Assembly (NCBI GenBank): GCA_964608095.1
Contig: CAZSMK010000011.1
Coordinates: forward strand, 62,001-126,000
Length of the DNA stretch: 64,000 nucleotides
DNA from: CAZSMK01 sp964608095
GTDB lineage: Bacteria; Sumerlaeota; Sumerlaeia; MWCT01; JAGHBZ01
Reading direction: 5' to 3'
Shown piece after piece: positions 44,421-53,132 of this stretch. The notes under the pieces were generated by a model. The model ran no database searches. It was not told the DNA's origin and saw nothing but the letters and a program-made list of their open reading frames with translations. Made by a program: the position numbers and the translations under genes. Position 1 is the stretch's first letter. Each line of letters begins with the position of its first letter.

Positions 44421-44466
44421 GTTACACAAGTAGCGTTATTAAAAGAGGTTACACACTTTTTGTCAA
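44421..44466 (-). promoter_or_regulatory. Candidate promoter with direct repeats upstream of the binding-protein gene
   Basis: On the minus strand TTGACA (44466-44461), 17 bp, and TTTAAT (44443-44438) form a promoter in the 100-bp gap before the binding-protein gene. On the plus strand GTTACAC occurs twice, at 44421-44427 and 44448-44454, one copy downstream of the -10 box and one in the spacer, so a regulator bound to both could block transcription. Extra transcription of the binding protein over permease and ATPase is a common arrangement. Confidence 0.45.
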
Positions 44467-44480
44467 CTTTATTAACGATT

Positions 44481-45503
44481 TTATCGCTTCCCAAGTCTCT
44501 GCATAATAACTGCTGCGATGATGATAACACCCATGAGCATCAGTCGACTGGCTTCAGGCACTGCGTTGATGCTGAGTATCTTGTCGAGATAACCGATGGT
44601 GAGTGTTCCGATAAGAGTCAATCCAATGCCACCGCGTCCACCCATGAGATTGGTTCCCCCGATGACGACAATAGCGATTGCGGTTAATTCGTAGCCAGCG
44701 CCTGCTTCGGGATCGCCCTGCTGTTCCTGCGCCGCCTGGCACATACCCGCAACCCCTACAAGCAATCCCGACGCCATATACGCCATGATCTTCGCTTTTT
44801 TTACTGGCACACCGGAGAGCCGCGCCGCTTCTTCGTTTCCACCCAGGGCATATAACTGCCTCCCCCACCGATGCCGTGCGAGAGCGACCCACGCTATTCC
44901 CACACAGACCAGAAAAATAATGGTAACAACACTGACGTTATCTCCCAGAATTCGTGAATCTATCATGCGGAAAATATGCGGCACGTCCACGTAACGGTAT
45001 GTGCCATCCGGATTTGGGACGGCAGTCGATACCTTCATCCCACCGCTTATAGTTTTTGCCAGACCGCGTGCAAAGACCATCATGGCAAGTGTCGCGATAA
45101 AAGGTTGAATGGAAAAAAAGGCCGTTAACGAGCCGGAAACCATGCCGCAGGCTGCTCCTATCAAAAGACATGCGGGGATTGATACAAGCGGCGACCATCC
45201 GAGATGAATACTCATAAGCGAAAAACAGACGGCAACCAGAGCAAGCACGCTTCCGACTGCCAGATCGATTCCCGCCGTAATAATCACCAGGGTCATCCCG
45301 CATGCAAGGATGCCGAAAACCGATGCCTGCCGTAACGCATCGCGATGTGTTCCCATCTTGAAAAATGCACCCTCTGCATTAAAAATAACGCCCAGCAACA
45401 CAACGAGCATGAAGGCAAGAAACGCAAGGTTCGCAGGACTGCTGAATCTCCTCTTTAATGTATGAACATTGTATAACGACTGATATTTTTCACCCGCCAT
45501 CAA
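44481..45503 (-). CDS. rbsC: CUT2 sugar ABC transporter permease (RbsC-like)
   Basis: A 340-residue membrane permease with eight to ten hydrophobic segments. The region LVIITAGIDLAVGSVLALVA, GSLTAFFSIQPFIATLAMM and the later GGTNLMGGRGGIGLTLIGTL are hallmarks of RbsC/XylH-type permeases. The insert between residues 165 and 185 (TAVPNPDGTYRYVDV) is a soluble loop of normal size. Its start overlaps the ATPase stop by 4 bp. Together with the adjacent genes it forms a complete CUT2 importer. Confidence 0.93.
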   Translation of the reverse strand: MMAGEKYQSLYNVHTLKRRFSSPANLAFLAFMLVVLLGVIFNAEGAFFKMGTHRDALRQASVFGILACGMTLVIITAGIDLAVGSVLALVAVCFSLMSIHLGWSPLVSIPACLLIGAACGMVSGSLTAFFSIQPFIATLAMMVFARGLAKTISGGMKVSTAVPNPDGTYRYVDVPHIFRMIDSRILGDNVSVVTIIFLVCVGIAWVALARHRWGRQLYALGGNEEAARLSGVPVKKAKIMAYMASGLLVGVAGMCQAAQEQQGDPEAGAGYELTAIAIVVIGGTNLMGGRGGIGLTLIGTLTIGYLDKILSINAVPEASRLMLMGVIIIAAVIMQRLGKR

Positions 45504-47038
45504 GACTGAAACTCCTTTCCCATTGCCGCTTCGAGGATACGGTCAGCCGATGCCTGGTCACGTGAAAACTCCGCCATTAAACGCCCTCGGTGCATTACGG
45601 CGATTCTGTCACTCATGGCAAGCAATTCAGGCATCTCCGATGATATGAGAATCAGCGCTATCCCTCGGGAAGTCCATTCGTTCATGAGATCATAAATTTC
45701 GCGTTTCGCTCCTACATCTATGCCTCGAGTCGGTTCATCCAACAAGAACAACTGTGGTTCTGTCTGAAGCCATTTCGTTATCACCACTTTTTGCTGGTTT
45801 CCTCCGGAGAGCTCATTAACGTTCATATCCAGGGATGCCGCGCGGATATTAAGATACTTAACGGCTTTTTCGGTATCGACTCGTTCCTGATAGGGGCGTC
45901 GCCACCCAGCCGGTGAAAAACGCTCCAGACTTGCAAGGGTTGCATTCGCAATAATGGACATCGAAAGTACAAGCCCCGTTGATTTGCGATCATTGGTCAA
46001 AAGGGCGATTCCATGATCAATCGCTTCACGAGGAGAATATATGCTTACCGGTTCTCCATCTAACAGCATCTCACCATGGACATTTTTACCATACGCGCCG
46101 AAAAGACCCATAAGAAGTTCACTGGCGCCGGAACCCTGTAACCCGCCGATTCCGAGAATCTCGCCCGAACGGACAGAGAGAGAAATCCGGGCTACCGCCG
46201 GTCTGGCATGAATCCCTTCAGGGAACACACTGAAATCCCGAATCTCAAGGCGGTTCTCACCTATTTGTGGTTTATGACGCGGAAACTGCTGACTGATCTC
46301 CCTTCCTATCATCCATCTTATCAGCTCTTTCATTTCGAGTCTCGATGCCGGTGCGGTTCCCACGAGTCTGCCATCTCTCAAAACAGAGATTCGGTCGGCA
46401 ATGCGCTGGATTTCTTCCATCTTATGCGTGATATACACAATACCACAACCAGTTGATTTCAAATCCCGGATAAGTGAAAAGAGTTTTTCTACCTCAGGAG
46501 CGTTCAAGGCGCTGGTTGGCTCGTCCATTATAATAACCTTTGCGTCATGACTCAACACCTTGGCAATTTCAACGACCTGCTGCATGGCAATAGGCAACTC
46601 TTCAACGCAGGCATCGACATTCAGCTCCAACCCAAGTCTTTTCATGAGCCGCAATGCCTCTCGGCGTTGTAATGCATAATCAACAAACCCGCCTCGTGTG
46701 ATAGGTCTTCCAAGAAAGATATTGTCGACCACAGTCATGCTCGGAACTAATGAGAGCTCCTGGTGAATAACGGCAACTCCCAGTTCGTTTGCTTCCTGTG
46801 GCGAGGCAGGATGGACACTTTTCTCCTCTATTTGAATGCTTCCCTTGTAATCCGTGTACACTCCGGCAAGGATTTTTATCAACGTTGTCTTCCCGGCTCC
46901 GTTTTCTCCCGCAAGCACATGTGTCTCTCCGGGAAATATCTCGAAATCTACATCTTCGAGCACAGAAACCCCGCTGAAACTCTTGCACATTCCCTTCATT
47001 ACTATCAGGGAGCGCGCCTCTGTCTTAATAGTTTGCAA
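45500..47038 (-). CDS. rbsA: CUT2 sugar ABC transporter ATPase, duplicated nucleotide-binding domains (RbsA-like)
   Basis: A protein of about 512 residues with two ABC domains. The first has Walker A GENGAGKTT, signature-like PIAMQQVVEIAKVL and Walker B VIIMDEPTSAL. The second has the degenerate GLQGSGASELL P-loop usual in this family, signature ELSGGNQQKVV and Walker B LFLLDEPTRGID. The frame extends to a TTG at 47059, but that codon lies inside a strong AAGGAG, which points to the TTG at 47038 (LQTIKTEARS) as the true start, twelve bases after the ribosome site. It follows the secreted glycosidase gene by 86 bp. Confidence 0.93.
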   Translation of the reverse strand: MQTIKTEARSLIVMKGMCKSFSGVSVLEDVDFEIFPGETHVLAGENGAGKTTLIKILAGVYTDYKGSIQIEEKSVHPASPQEANELGVAVIHQELSLVPSMTVVDNIFLGRPITRGGFVDYALQRREALRLMKRLGLELNVDACVEELPIAMQQVVEIAKVLSHDAKVIIMDEPTSALNAPEVEKLFSLIRDLKSTGCGIVYITHKMEEIQRIADRISVLRDGRLVGTAPASRLEMKELIRWMIGREISQQFPRHKPQIGENRLEIRDFSVFPEGIHARPAVARISLSVRSGEILGIGGLQGSGASELLMGLFGAYGKNVHGEMLLDGEPVSIYSPREAIDHGIALLTNDRKSTGLVLSMSIIANATLASLERFSPAGWRRPYQERVDTEKAVKYLNIRAASLDMNVNELSGGNQQKVVITKWLQTEPQLFLLDEPTRGIDVGAKREIYDLMNEWTSRGIALILISSEMPELLAMSDRIAVMHRGRLMAEFSRDQASADRILEAAMGKEFQS

Positions 47039-47124
47039 AGTACAAAAAAACTCCTTCAATCCTTTTTGTAAAGATCCTCAACGAAATTTTTTTACTTATT
47101 AGAGCACAAGAGACTCAGTGTTTT

Positions 47125-49767
47125 TCATTCAGGAATCGGTATTGCCGCACCCCAGTTTGAAGGATCACGCCAGTTGGCACCTGTTCCACTCCACATCAGT
47201 ACATTCTCTCTAACTTCTGCATCGGGATTGATTTTATTGTTGACCGCAATATCGAATCCCAGGAACTTTTCGGGTATCACTTCCTCGCCAAGTGAGCTCA
47301 GGGGAATCCGGGCTTCCAACAGGTACCCGTTATTCGTTTCCGTGGACGCCACTTCCGCATTCTCAATCGGTAAGCCATTGGGGGCGGCATCGGAACTCTC
47401 TGCTTTCCAGTTCCATACAGAGGGATTTTCTCCGTTATCCCCTGGAGAAATGCCGATCTGGTAATCATGTTCACCGTATGAATGATTGAGCGTAGGCCCG
47501 TTAAACCCGAGGTAAAGTTCAACTGAATCGCCGCGCCATATTTCATTTGACTCATGCGGATTCACCAGCGGACTGCTATCTATCACGCGGGCTCCTATAT
47601 AGAGGTCGTCCTGGGTCCAGAAGATCTGGACGTATGCGCTGAACTCTTGTTCCGGTATCGGTTCAGACAGTTCGGGGACAACTTGATGTTCCGGTGAGGC
47701 AAGTTTTACCGATGGTATGCGCTTGTCCCGCCATTCGTCAATCTCGCCGTCTACTACGATTCCCTGTTTACATAAAGGCTGACCCCATAGATATAAAGAA
47801 CCAGTGGCGTCGAGTCCCTCTTCTGACTCCACATGCGCATCAAGCCGTACTTCCCTTTTCCCCGTTCCTAAGCCACGCTCGATGGAAACCATTCCACCCG
47901 GTCGCATATCCCTTATATAGCGTTCGCCCGGTATCTCCTTGTCTTCAAATTCCCATCTTACCGTACCTGAAATGATACGCTCGGTAAGGTTCGTAATCAA
48001 TGTCGTCAGTGTATAATCGCCCGTTTCCCCACCAACAATCATCCCAATCTCAAACGGTTCGGCATACACGACATCAAGATAGAAAGAATATGGTTGATCC
48101 CCGGATTTGTTAATCCGTTTCCGGGTAAATGGCGGGACGTGCTCATCGAGTGATATTTGCGCAACCACACTCTTGACTTGTCCGGGCTCAAGAAGAACTT
48201 TCTCGAGCGGTGATGATATCGCGACCTCCTGCTCACCGTCCGCTCCTAATAATGATTCAAGATCGATCTCCACAGGATTAGGAAGCGTGTTCATAACGGT
48301 CAATTCAGCCTTGTGCGACTCGCCCGGCGACAGAAAAACAGGATTGGGCTCGATTTGAACTGCGGCAAGTGTCTGCACTTTTTTTGAGAGATTCATTAAA
48401 TAACAAGGCTCGTGCGTCAATTCGATTTCTGCGACCCCTTCGGACGTAGGTTCGATTTCCTTGACAAAAGAACAATACACATCATCCATAATAATATTTG
48501 AATCCGCTGGAAGAACAATACGTGCCGGCTCACCATCCTGCTTCACCCACCCAACTGCAAAAAGCCCTTGTCGAGAAGCAAAGAGAAGAAGTTCAACATC
48601 ATTTTCCCGGGCAGGGTCAGCCGTTACGTTACATAACCTGCCAAGAAAGTCGGCATTGCTCAACCGTTGTGACATTATTCTGTATACTTGAGCGGCGGGT
48701 TTCTCTTCGAGGTTTGCATACACCAACCCCCAATGACCGATAGCATCTGGCTCCATCGACCAATCCGCCATGCAGAAATAATAAAATTGCTCGATACCAC
48801 CCGCAATGGACATCAGATGTTTCTTCATTATCCAGGAGGCGTGTTCATCGAGCGGTAAGGGAGACATCAGCTCATTTTTGCCGCTTCCGATACCGAGTTC
48901 CGTGATAAGGAGAGGCTTATCGCCGTCGCCGTATCGCTGCATTATACGCCGAACGTGGATAATCTCATTCAGGAGCTCATCTTCGTCGCGTCTTCCGCTG
49001 TAATGATGAAATGAGACCGCATCGAGATAATCCGAACAGCCTTCCTTGTAACATTTTTCAATAAAAGCATAATCCGCACCCGCGGTGCAAAGCCCCACTA
49101 TGGTACAGCTCGGATCAGCTTCTTTTGCCCTCGTATAGGCGACCTTCAAAACTTCGGTATATAGAACCGGATCGGGTGTGGGTACCCAGAACGGGCGGAT
49201 ATTGGGTTCGTTCCAGACTTCCCACCGGCTGACCTTATCTTTATAGCGATTAACGACTTCAAAGACATACTGTCCGAAAAGAGCGCGCTCCTCCGGGGTA
49301 GCGGGCGACACATCACCTGACCATGCCGACGCATAAGAAAGAATGGGAAAAGGTTCGAGCCCGGCTTTGCAAATTTCCTCGATGACAAGATCGGCTAAAT
49401 CCCATTCCCAGCGCGCCTTCTCCGGCTGGATGATACCCCACCAGAAATCCGTTCGCATGTATGACGCACCCAGGTCCTTCGCTTTGGCAAGTTTTGACCG
49501 TAGATTGGTCTTCACTTCATCAGTGATCGTAAAATCATTGTCCACATACTCATGAAACGGCGAAATCCCATTCAGGCAGAAAAACTTCGATAGATCGACC
49601 GGGTTTGCCGGCGGTAGCTGTCCCCTTTCAAGGTCATGCGTAAGGATAGAGGGAACTAATTTACATGCTACTGTTAATACAATACCGCTCATAAATATAA
49701 ATGCCACTAAAAGCCTCAGCGCTCTTCTCTTACTCGTGAACCTGCTTGTTGACCTGCATATAAGCAT
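47125..49767 (-). CDS. Exported glycoside hydrolase (GH39-like clan A) with C-terminal CBM9/DOMON-like domain
   Basis: An 880-residue exported protein; residues 17-35 are a signal or anchor helix. Residues about 60-370 form a clan-A barrel: MRTDFWWGIIQPEKARWEW, the acid/base motif WEVWNEPN with Glu187, and the nucleophile strand PLLITELG with Glu290, the layout of GH39/GH5-type beta-glycosidases. A middle part (about 400-680) is beta-sandwich. The end (about 690-880) starts VVDGEIDEWRD and has WTQDDLYIGARV and GDSVELYLGF, a CBM9-like carbohydrate-binding domain. GAAAGGAG precedes the ATG. It heads the unit containing the CUT2 importer, which suggests that it releases the sugar imported by that system. 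Confidence 0.9.
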   Translation of the reverse strand: MLICRSTSRFTSKRRALRLLVAFIFMSGIVLTVACKLVPSILTHDLERGQLPPANPVDLSKFFCLNGISPFHEYVDNDFTITDEVKTNLRSKLAKAKDLGASYMRTDFWWGIIQPEKARWEWDLADLVIEEICKAGLEPFPILSYASAWSGDVSPATPEERALFGQYVFEVVNRYKDKVSRWEVWNEPNIRPFWVPTPDPVLYTEVLKVAYTRAKEADPSCTIVGLCTAGADYAFIEKCYKEGCSDYLDAVSFHHYSGRRDEDELLNEIIHVRRIMQRYGDGDKPLLITELGIGSGKNELMSPLPLDEHASWIMKKHLMSIAGGIEQFYYFCMADWSMEPDAIGHWGLVYANLEEKPAAQVYRIMSQRLSNADFLGRLCNVTADPARENDVELLLFASRQGLFAVGWVKQDGEPARIVLPADSNIIMDDVYCSFVKEIEPTSEGVAEIELTHEPCYLMNLSKKVQTLAAVQIEPNPVFLSPGESHKAELTVMNTLPNPVEIDLESLLGADGEQEVAISSPLEKVLLEPGQVKSVVAQISLDEHVPPFTRKRINKSGDQPYSFYLDVVYAEPFEIGMIVGGETGDYTLTTLITNLTERIISGTVRWEFEDKEIPGERYIRDMRPGGMVSIERGLGTGKREVRLDAHVESEEGLDATGSLYLWGQPLCKQGIVVDGEIDEWRDKRIPSVKLASPEHQVVPELSEPIPEQEFSAYVQIFWTQDDLYIGARVIDSSPLVNPHESNEIWRGDSVELYLGFNGPTLNHSYGEHDYQIGISPGDNGENPSVWNWKAESSDAAPNGLPIENAEVASTETNNGYLLEARIPLSSLGEEVIPEKFLGFDIAVNNKINPDAEVRENVLMWSGTGANWRDPSNWGAAIPIPE

Positions 49768-49994
49768 AACCTGCTCTCCTTTCGAAACTCTTCATCCGGA
49801 ATTTTGGTGAAAAACATGACCACCGGGATTCCTGATCTATGCCATTTGAATATGTTCTTGCAGGATTCTTGGATGTGAAGACTGTCCGGATATTCCCATA
49901 AAGATTTTTTTATGACGATTTCTTGAAATTATGTGAACCATATCCCTTCATATTCAGCAATAAAAAAATCATCCAGATGTTTCGTCTCTACATT

Positions 49995-50065
49995 AATATA
50001 CACATGTTACCTTTGTTTAGCTGAGGTTCCGTGAGGTCGCCTTTAAGCTAAACCGCATGTATATT
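49995..50065. repeat. Long imperfect hairpin in the gene-free stretch 49768-50248
   Basis: Within a 481-bp gap, AATATACACATG (49995-50006) can pair with CATGTATATT (50056-50065), and GTTTAGCT (50015-50022) pairs perfectly with AGCTAAAC (50046-50053), closing a 23-base loop. The stem is broken by unequal internal loops. It could be a structured RNA, the footprint of a small mobile element or a terminator. The rest of 49768-49994 holds the glycosidase promoter region but no convincing boxes were found. Confidence 0.4.
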
Positions 50066-50132
50066 ACACCTTGACTTACCTAATATCAAAGAGTCAGGGT
50101 CGGCGACTATAAACCCTCCTCATGGTATTACC

Positions 50133-50247
50133 GGGGTCAGACCTTCAGTTTACAGTTTTAGCGGCATGGTGACAATGTTCTCGACGAGAAAGAAAAAAAA
50201 TAAACAAATATCGTTATACCTAAACTGTAAACTGAAGGTCTGACCCC
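50133..50247. repeat. REPIN/MITE-like element: perfect 26-bp inverted repeat
   Basis: The first 26 bases (50133-50158, beginning GGGGTCAGACC and ending CAGTTT) are exactly repeated in inverse orientation at 50222-50247, around a 63-base A-rich spacer. GGGGTCAGACC-type ends are familiar from repetitive elements moved by REP-associated tyrosine transposases (Y1/TnpA_REP). The whole element is 115 bp with no coding capacity, and its right end stops 1 bp short of the nadD stop codon on the opposite strand, so it could also act as the nadD terminator. No transposase gene lies in this window. Confidence 0.6.
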
Positions 50248-50248
50248 T

Positions 50249-50812
50249 TTATTTCTTATTATAGAGGGAATTGAGCTGAATGTAGCGAAGGACCGATTGG
50301 GCAACAAGATGGTCTATTGGTTTTCTTGAGGCAATTCGTTCTCGTATTTCCGTACTGCTGATGTCGGGCAAGAAGAAAAAGTCGGACTCTTTCACCTTCT
50401 CATATGAATCTTCCATAAGCCGCGGGAGTACGTGTATTTCGACTATGCGCTCCAACTCGTCAATATCCTTCCATTCATGCGTCTCATCGAGAATATCCGA
50501 CCCGATAATGAGCACGAAATCATCCGCGGGATATTTTTCCTTGAGCTCTTTTACCGTATCAATGGTATAACTCACGCCACCTCGTTTACCTTCGATATCG
50601 AGCACCTCGACACCGTCCTCAAGCGGTTTCATGGCGAGACGGCACATCTCGAAACGATGCGTAAAATCGACTGTATCTTTGCTGAACGGGTGTTTGCTGC
50701 ATGGAATAACGAATATCTTATCAATATCTGTCGTTTCAAGAACATAAAGACATGCAAGCACATGACTCATGTGAGGTGGGTCGAATGTCCCGCCGAATAT
50801 TCCGATCTTCAT
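50249..50812 (-). CDS. nadD: Nicotinate-nucleotide adenylyltransferase
   Basis: Converts nicotinate mononucleotide and ATP to deamido-NAD. From the ATG at 50812 it has 187 residues, the normal length, and begins MKIGIFGGTFDPPHMSH, the nucleotidyltransferase motif with the ATP-binding His residues. The second signature ISSTEIRERI lies at the C-terminal end. A longer open frame upstream (to 50866) overlaps the SDR gene and lacks a ribosome site, whereas AAAGG precedes 50812. It is the last gene of a run with the SDR and radical SAM genes, with gaps of about 43 bp. The REPIN-like element abuts its 3' end. Confidence 0.95.
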   Translation of the reverse strand: MKIGIFGGTFDPPHMSHVLACLYVLETTDIDKIFVIPCSKHPFSKDTVDFTHRFEMCRLAMKPLEDGVEVLDIEGKRGGVSYTIDTVKELKEKYPADDFVLIIGSDILDETHEWKDIDELERIVEIHVLPRLMEDSYEKVKESDFFFLPDISSTEIRERIASRKPIDHLVAQSVLRYIQLNSLYNKK

Positions 50813-50855
50813 CGTTAACGCCTTTCGTTCGTTTCCTTCGGAATTTAAAGTCAGT

Positions 50856-51758
50856 TTACTTAACATTACCCACGGATTTTTCCATGAACCTTCGAGGTTT
50901 TATCCCAACTGAATCCCAGAATGTTGTGTCTTCTGTTACGTTATCTTCATTAAGCATCTTGAGCATCTCGAGAGTCAACGGGAAAAAAGGAACATATTGT
51001 AAAACCGCTGTCGCTGGTAGTGACAGGAAAGGGGGAACCGGGATTTTTAAATAGCGCTCAACACCTTTATCTTCTGCAATCGCATCTACAAGTTGTCCGA
51101 AGGTGAGCCGTTCAGGTCCACCGACTTCCAGAATCTTGTTTTTCAACGCAGGGATATCAAGTGACTTCGCCAGACCGCGTGCGAGGTCTTTAATATATAC
51201 GGGCTGGTAACGTTTCTTGCCGGTACCTGGAACAAGCGCGGGAGCGTGCGGGACAATCTTCTTCCGCAGGATTGTAGTAAAATGATCGTTATCGCCCCAG
51301 ATGATGGATGGACGAAGAATAAGATACCCGAGTCCGCTCTCGACAACGGCTCTTTCTGCGGCGTACTTGGTCTTGTGAAACCGATTTTGTGCATCTGGTC
51401 GAGTTCCGAGGGCGCTCATGTAAAGAATCCACATAACGTTGTTGTCCGCCGCCGCTTCCAGGACGGTCTCCGTTCCCCTTATGTGAATGAATTCGTAACT
51501 TTCGTGCGTGCCATAACCTTCGCGGACAATGCCGACAAGGTGTACAACCGCATCGACAAGATGGCATGCCCGCTTCATACTCACCAGATCGGTCACATCG
51601 CCTTGAACGAGCTCAAGCCGCTGGTCTTCCTCGAGGTGTTTCCATTTTTCGTGTGACCGTGTTCGGACAAGGAGCCGAACATGATGTCCGAGCCGAAGCA
51701 ATTCTTCACGAACCGCAGTTCCCACGAATCCTGTTCCGCCTGTCAGTAAAATCCTCAT
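50856..51758 (-). CDS. NAD(P)-binding epimerase-like protein (atypical SDR, NDUFA9-like)
   Basis: A 300-residue Rossmann-fold protein. The nucleotide loop is MRILLTGGTGFVGTAV (TGGTGFVG); VVHLVGIVREGYGTHESYEFIH is the family's next mark, and the Tyr-x3-Lys of classical SDRs is replaced by a KTKYAAE segment. This is the NDUFA9/complex I assembly-type branch of atypical SDRs, which often bind NADPH and act on quinone or lipid metabolism; many members are annotated only as NAD-dependent epimerases. GAGGA precedes the ATG. It lies between nadD and the radical SAM gene, 43 bp from each. Confidence 0.88.
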   Translation of the reverse strand: MRILLTGGTGFVGTAVREELLRLGHHVRLLVRTRSHEKWKHLEEDQRLELVQGDVTDLVSMKRACHLVDAVVHLVGIVREGYGTHESYEFIHIRGTETVLEAAADNNVMWILYMSALGTRPDAQNRFHKTKYAAERAVVESGLGYLILRPSIIWGDNDHFTTILRKKIVPHAPALVPGTGKKRYQPVYIKDLARGLAKSLDIPALKNKILEVGGPERLTFGQLVDAIAEDKGVERYLKIPVPPFLSLPATAVLQYVPFFPLTLEMLKMLNEDNVTEDTTFWDSVGIKPRRFMEKSVGNVK

Positions 51759-51800
51759 GCAGTCTATCCTCGCACACGATTTACAACAAAAGAGAGATGC

Positions 51801-52940
51801 CTAAAACTTCATTTGCCTGAAAAAGAAAAGTTCATCGCCGCCCGTAATCCCCCACGAGACGTTGCAGCGCGCACACCAGTATGGGGGATTACCGGAATGT
51901 ATTGTTTCACGCAATTTGCGATATAATTCATTGTTCCAGATAGTGGCGAAATCCTGCTTCATAATGTTACCAAGCGAGTAGGTCGAATACATACAGCAGG
52001 GCCATATATCGCCGTCCACGCGAATGTATGATTGATACCAGGGGGAGTAACAATGTTTTAAATGCTTAACCGGAAATGTTCTTCCTTCAGGTAAGGCGCG
52101 TGGCAAAGTGTTCTGATCTCTATTTTCCGGCACAGGTGTCTTGAGGTCTGCGGGTACCTCCGTGGATTCCCCTGAGGTGGTATAGATCGGTAGAATAAGC
52201 GTCAGATTATGTTTATGTGCAATGTCTCGCGCAAGGCTAAAAAATTTATTGGCAAGAGCGGGATGTTGAGACAACGTTTCCCGCGCAATCTCATCGTCTC
52301 TACCGCCGGTGCCGAAATTCAGCACTGTTACCATGGTTGCGCCCTTTTCTGCAGCCATCTTTACCAGTTCCGGCAACTCTTCGATGTTGCGTTTCATCCC
52401 TACAAAGTTCCAGCAGTACTCGAAATTTTTCGGTTTAAGGCGTTGCAACTCTTCATTGATCATATCGATTTTTTCGATAATGGTATCAAAACGCGCACCT
52501 CGCCTGATTGACTCGAACGTCTCCTTTTTCACCCCGTCTATGGACAACGTGATTCCATAACCATACTTCATGGTTTTTTCCACCAGCTCTCGCGTCAGGA
52601 GCATTCCATTGGTTGTATAACTAAACCTGACGCCGAGGTTGATACAATCTTCGATCATTTGAGGGAACAGAGGAGAGACGAGAGGTTCGCCAAGTCCGAT
52701 CAAGTTTGCGCGATATATACGGGGTAGAATCTGTTCCTTTACCCGCTCATACACATCAACGTCCATGTGGCGGTCTTCACCCGGTGGTTTGAGATATTTC
52801 TCGCACGTAATACAACGCAGGTTACAGCGTGTGGTCGGTTCCAACCAGATTTCTCGCGGGAAAAAAGGCGTTCGTTTTAGGTTGAGCATAAACGCTGCTT
52901 TGCTCCCGATCTTCCTGATTATGTATGGTTCACGACGCAT
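51801..52940 (-). CDS. Radical SAM protein with SPASM-like C-terminal cysteine domain
   Basis: A 379-residue iron-sulfur enzyme. The radical SAM cluster motif CNLRCITC (Cys39, Cys43, Cys46) follows EIWLEPTTR, and GLGEPLVSP and YTTNGMLLT are conserved barrel strands. The C-terminal part has CYSPWYQSYIRVDGDIWPCC and a later WCARC, the Cys-rich pattern of a SPASM/twitch domain that holds extra clusters. Such proteins modify peptides or small molecules; no precursor peptide is seen beside it, so a peptide-maturation role is not supported. AAGG precedes the ATG. Probably co-transcribed with the SDR and nadD genes. Confidence 0.9.
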   Translation of the reverse strand: MRREPYIIRKIGSKAAFMLNLKRTPFFPREIWLEPTTRCNLRCITCEKYLKPPGEDRHMDVDVYERVKEQILPRIYRANLIGLGEPLVSPLFPQMIEDCINLGVRFSYTTNGMLLTRELVEKTMKYGYGITLSIDGVKKETFESIRRGARFDTIIEKIDMINEELQRLKPKNFEYCWNFVGMKRNIEELPELVKMAAEKGATMVTVLNFGTGGRDDEIARETLSQHPALANKFFSLARDIAHKHNLTLILPIYTTSGESTEVPADLKTPVPENRDQNTLPRALPEGRTFPVKHLKHCYSPWYQSYIRVDGDIWPCCMYSTYSLGNIMKQDFATIWNNELYRKLRETIHSGNPPYWCARCNVSWGITGGDELFFFRQMKF

Positions 52941-53132
52941 TGCTACCTTACTTATTACACGAGCGATTGTATCCTTTACGAAAATGGGATTGCAAAAGAA
53001 TTATGAAGCGGCGAGAACTGAAAGACTTACCTTAAAAAACCTCATCCCACCGACCTCGAAAATGACTAACAGCGGGTTTGAAACCAGTTTCTATGGCTTA
53101 CGTGCTCCGTCTATATCACCATCGTAGAGGAA

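Noticed and set aside
50813..50866. Upstream extension of nadD
   Set aside because: NadD proteins begin at the MKIGIFGG motif; the extension overlaps the preceding gene.
51801..52940. Radical SAM gene as part of a peptide-modification (RiPP) system
   Set aside because: No short precursor-like frame, transporter or peptidase lies beside it; neighbours are SDR and nadD.
52765..53127. Plus-strand open frame extending into the gap before the radical SAM gene
   Set aside because: Most of it is antisense to the radical SAM N-terminus; the part in the gap has no coding features.
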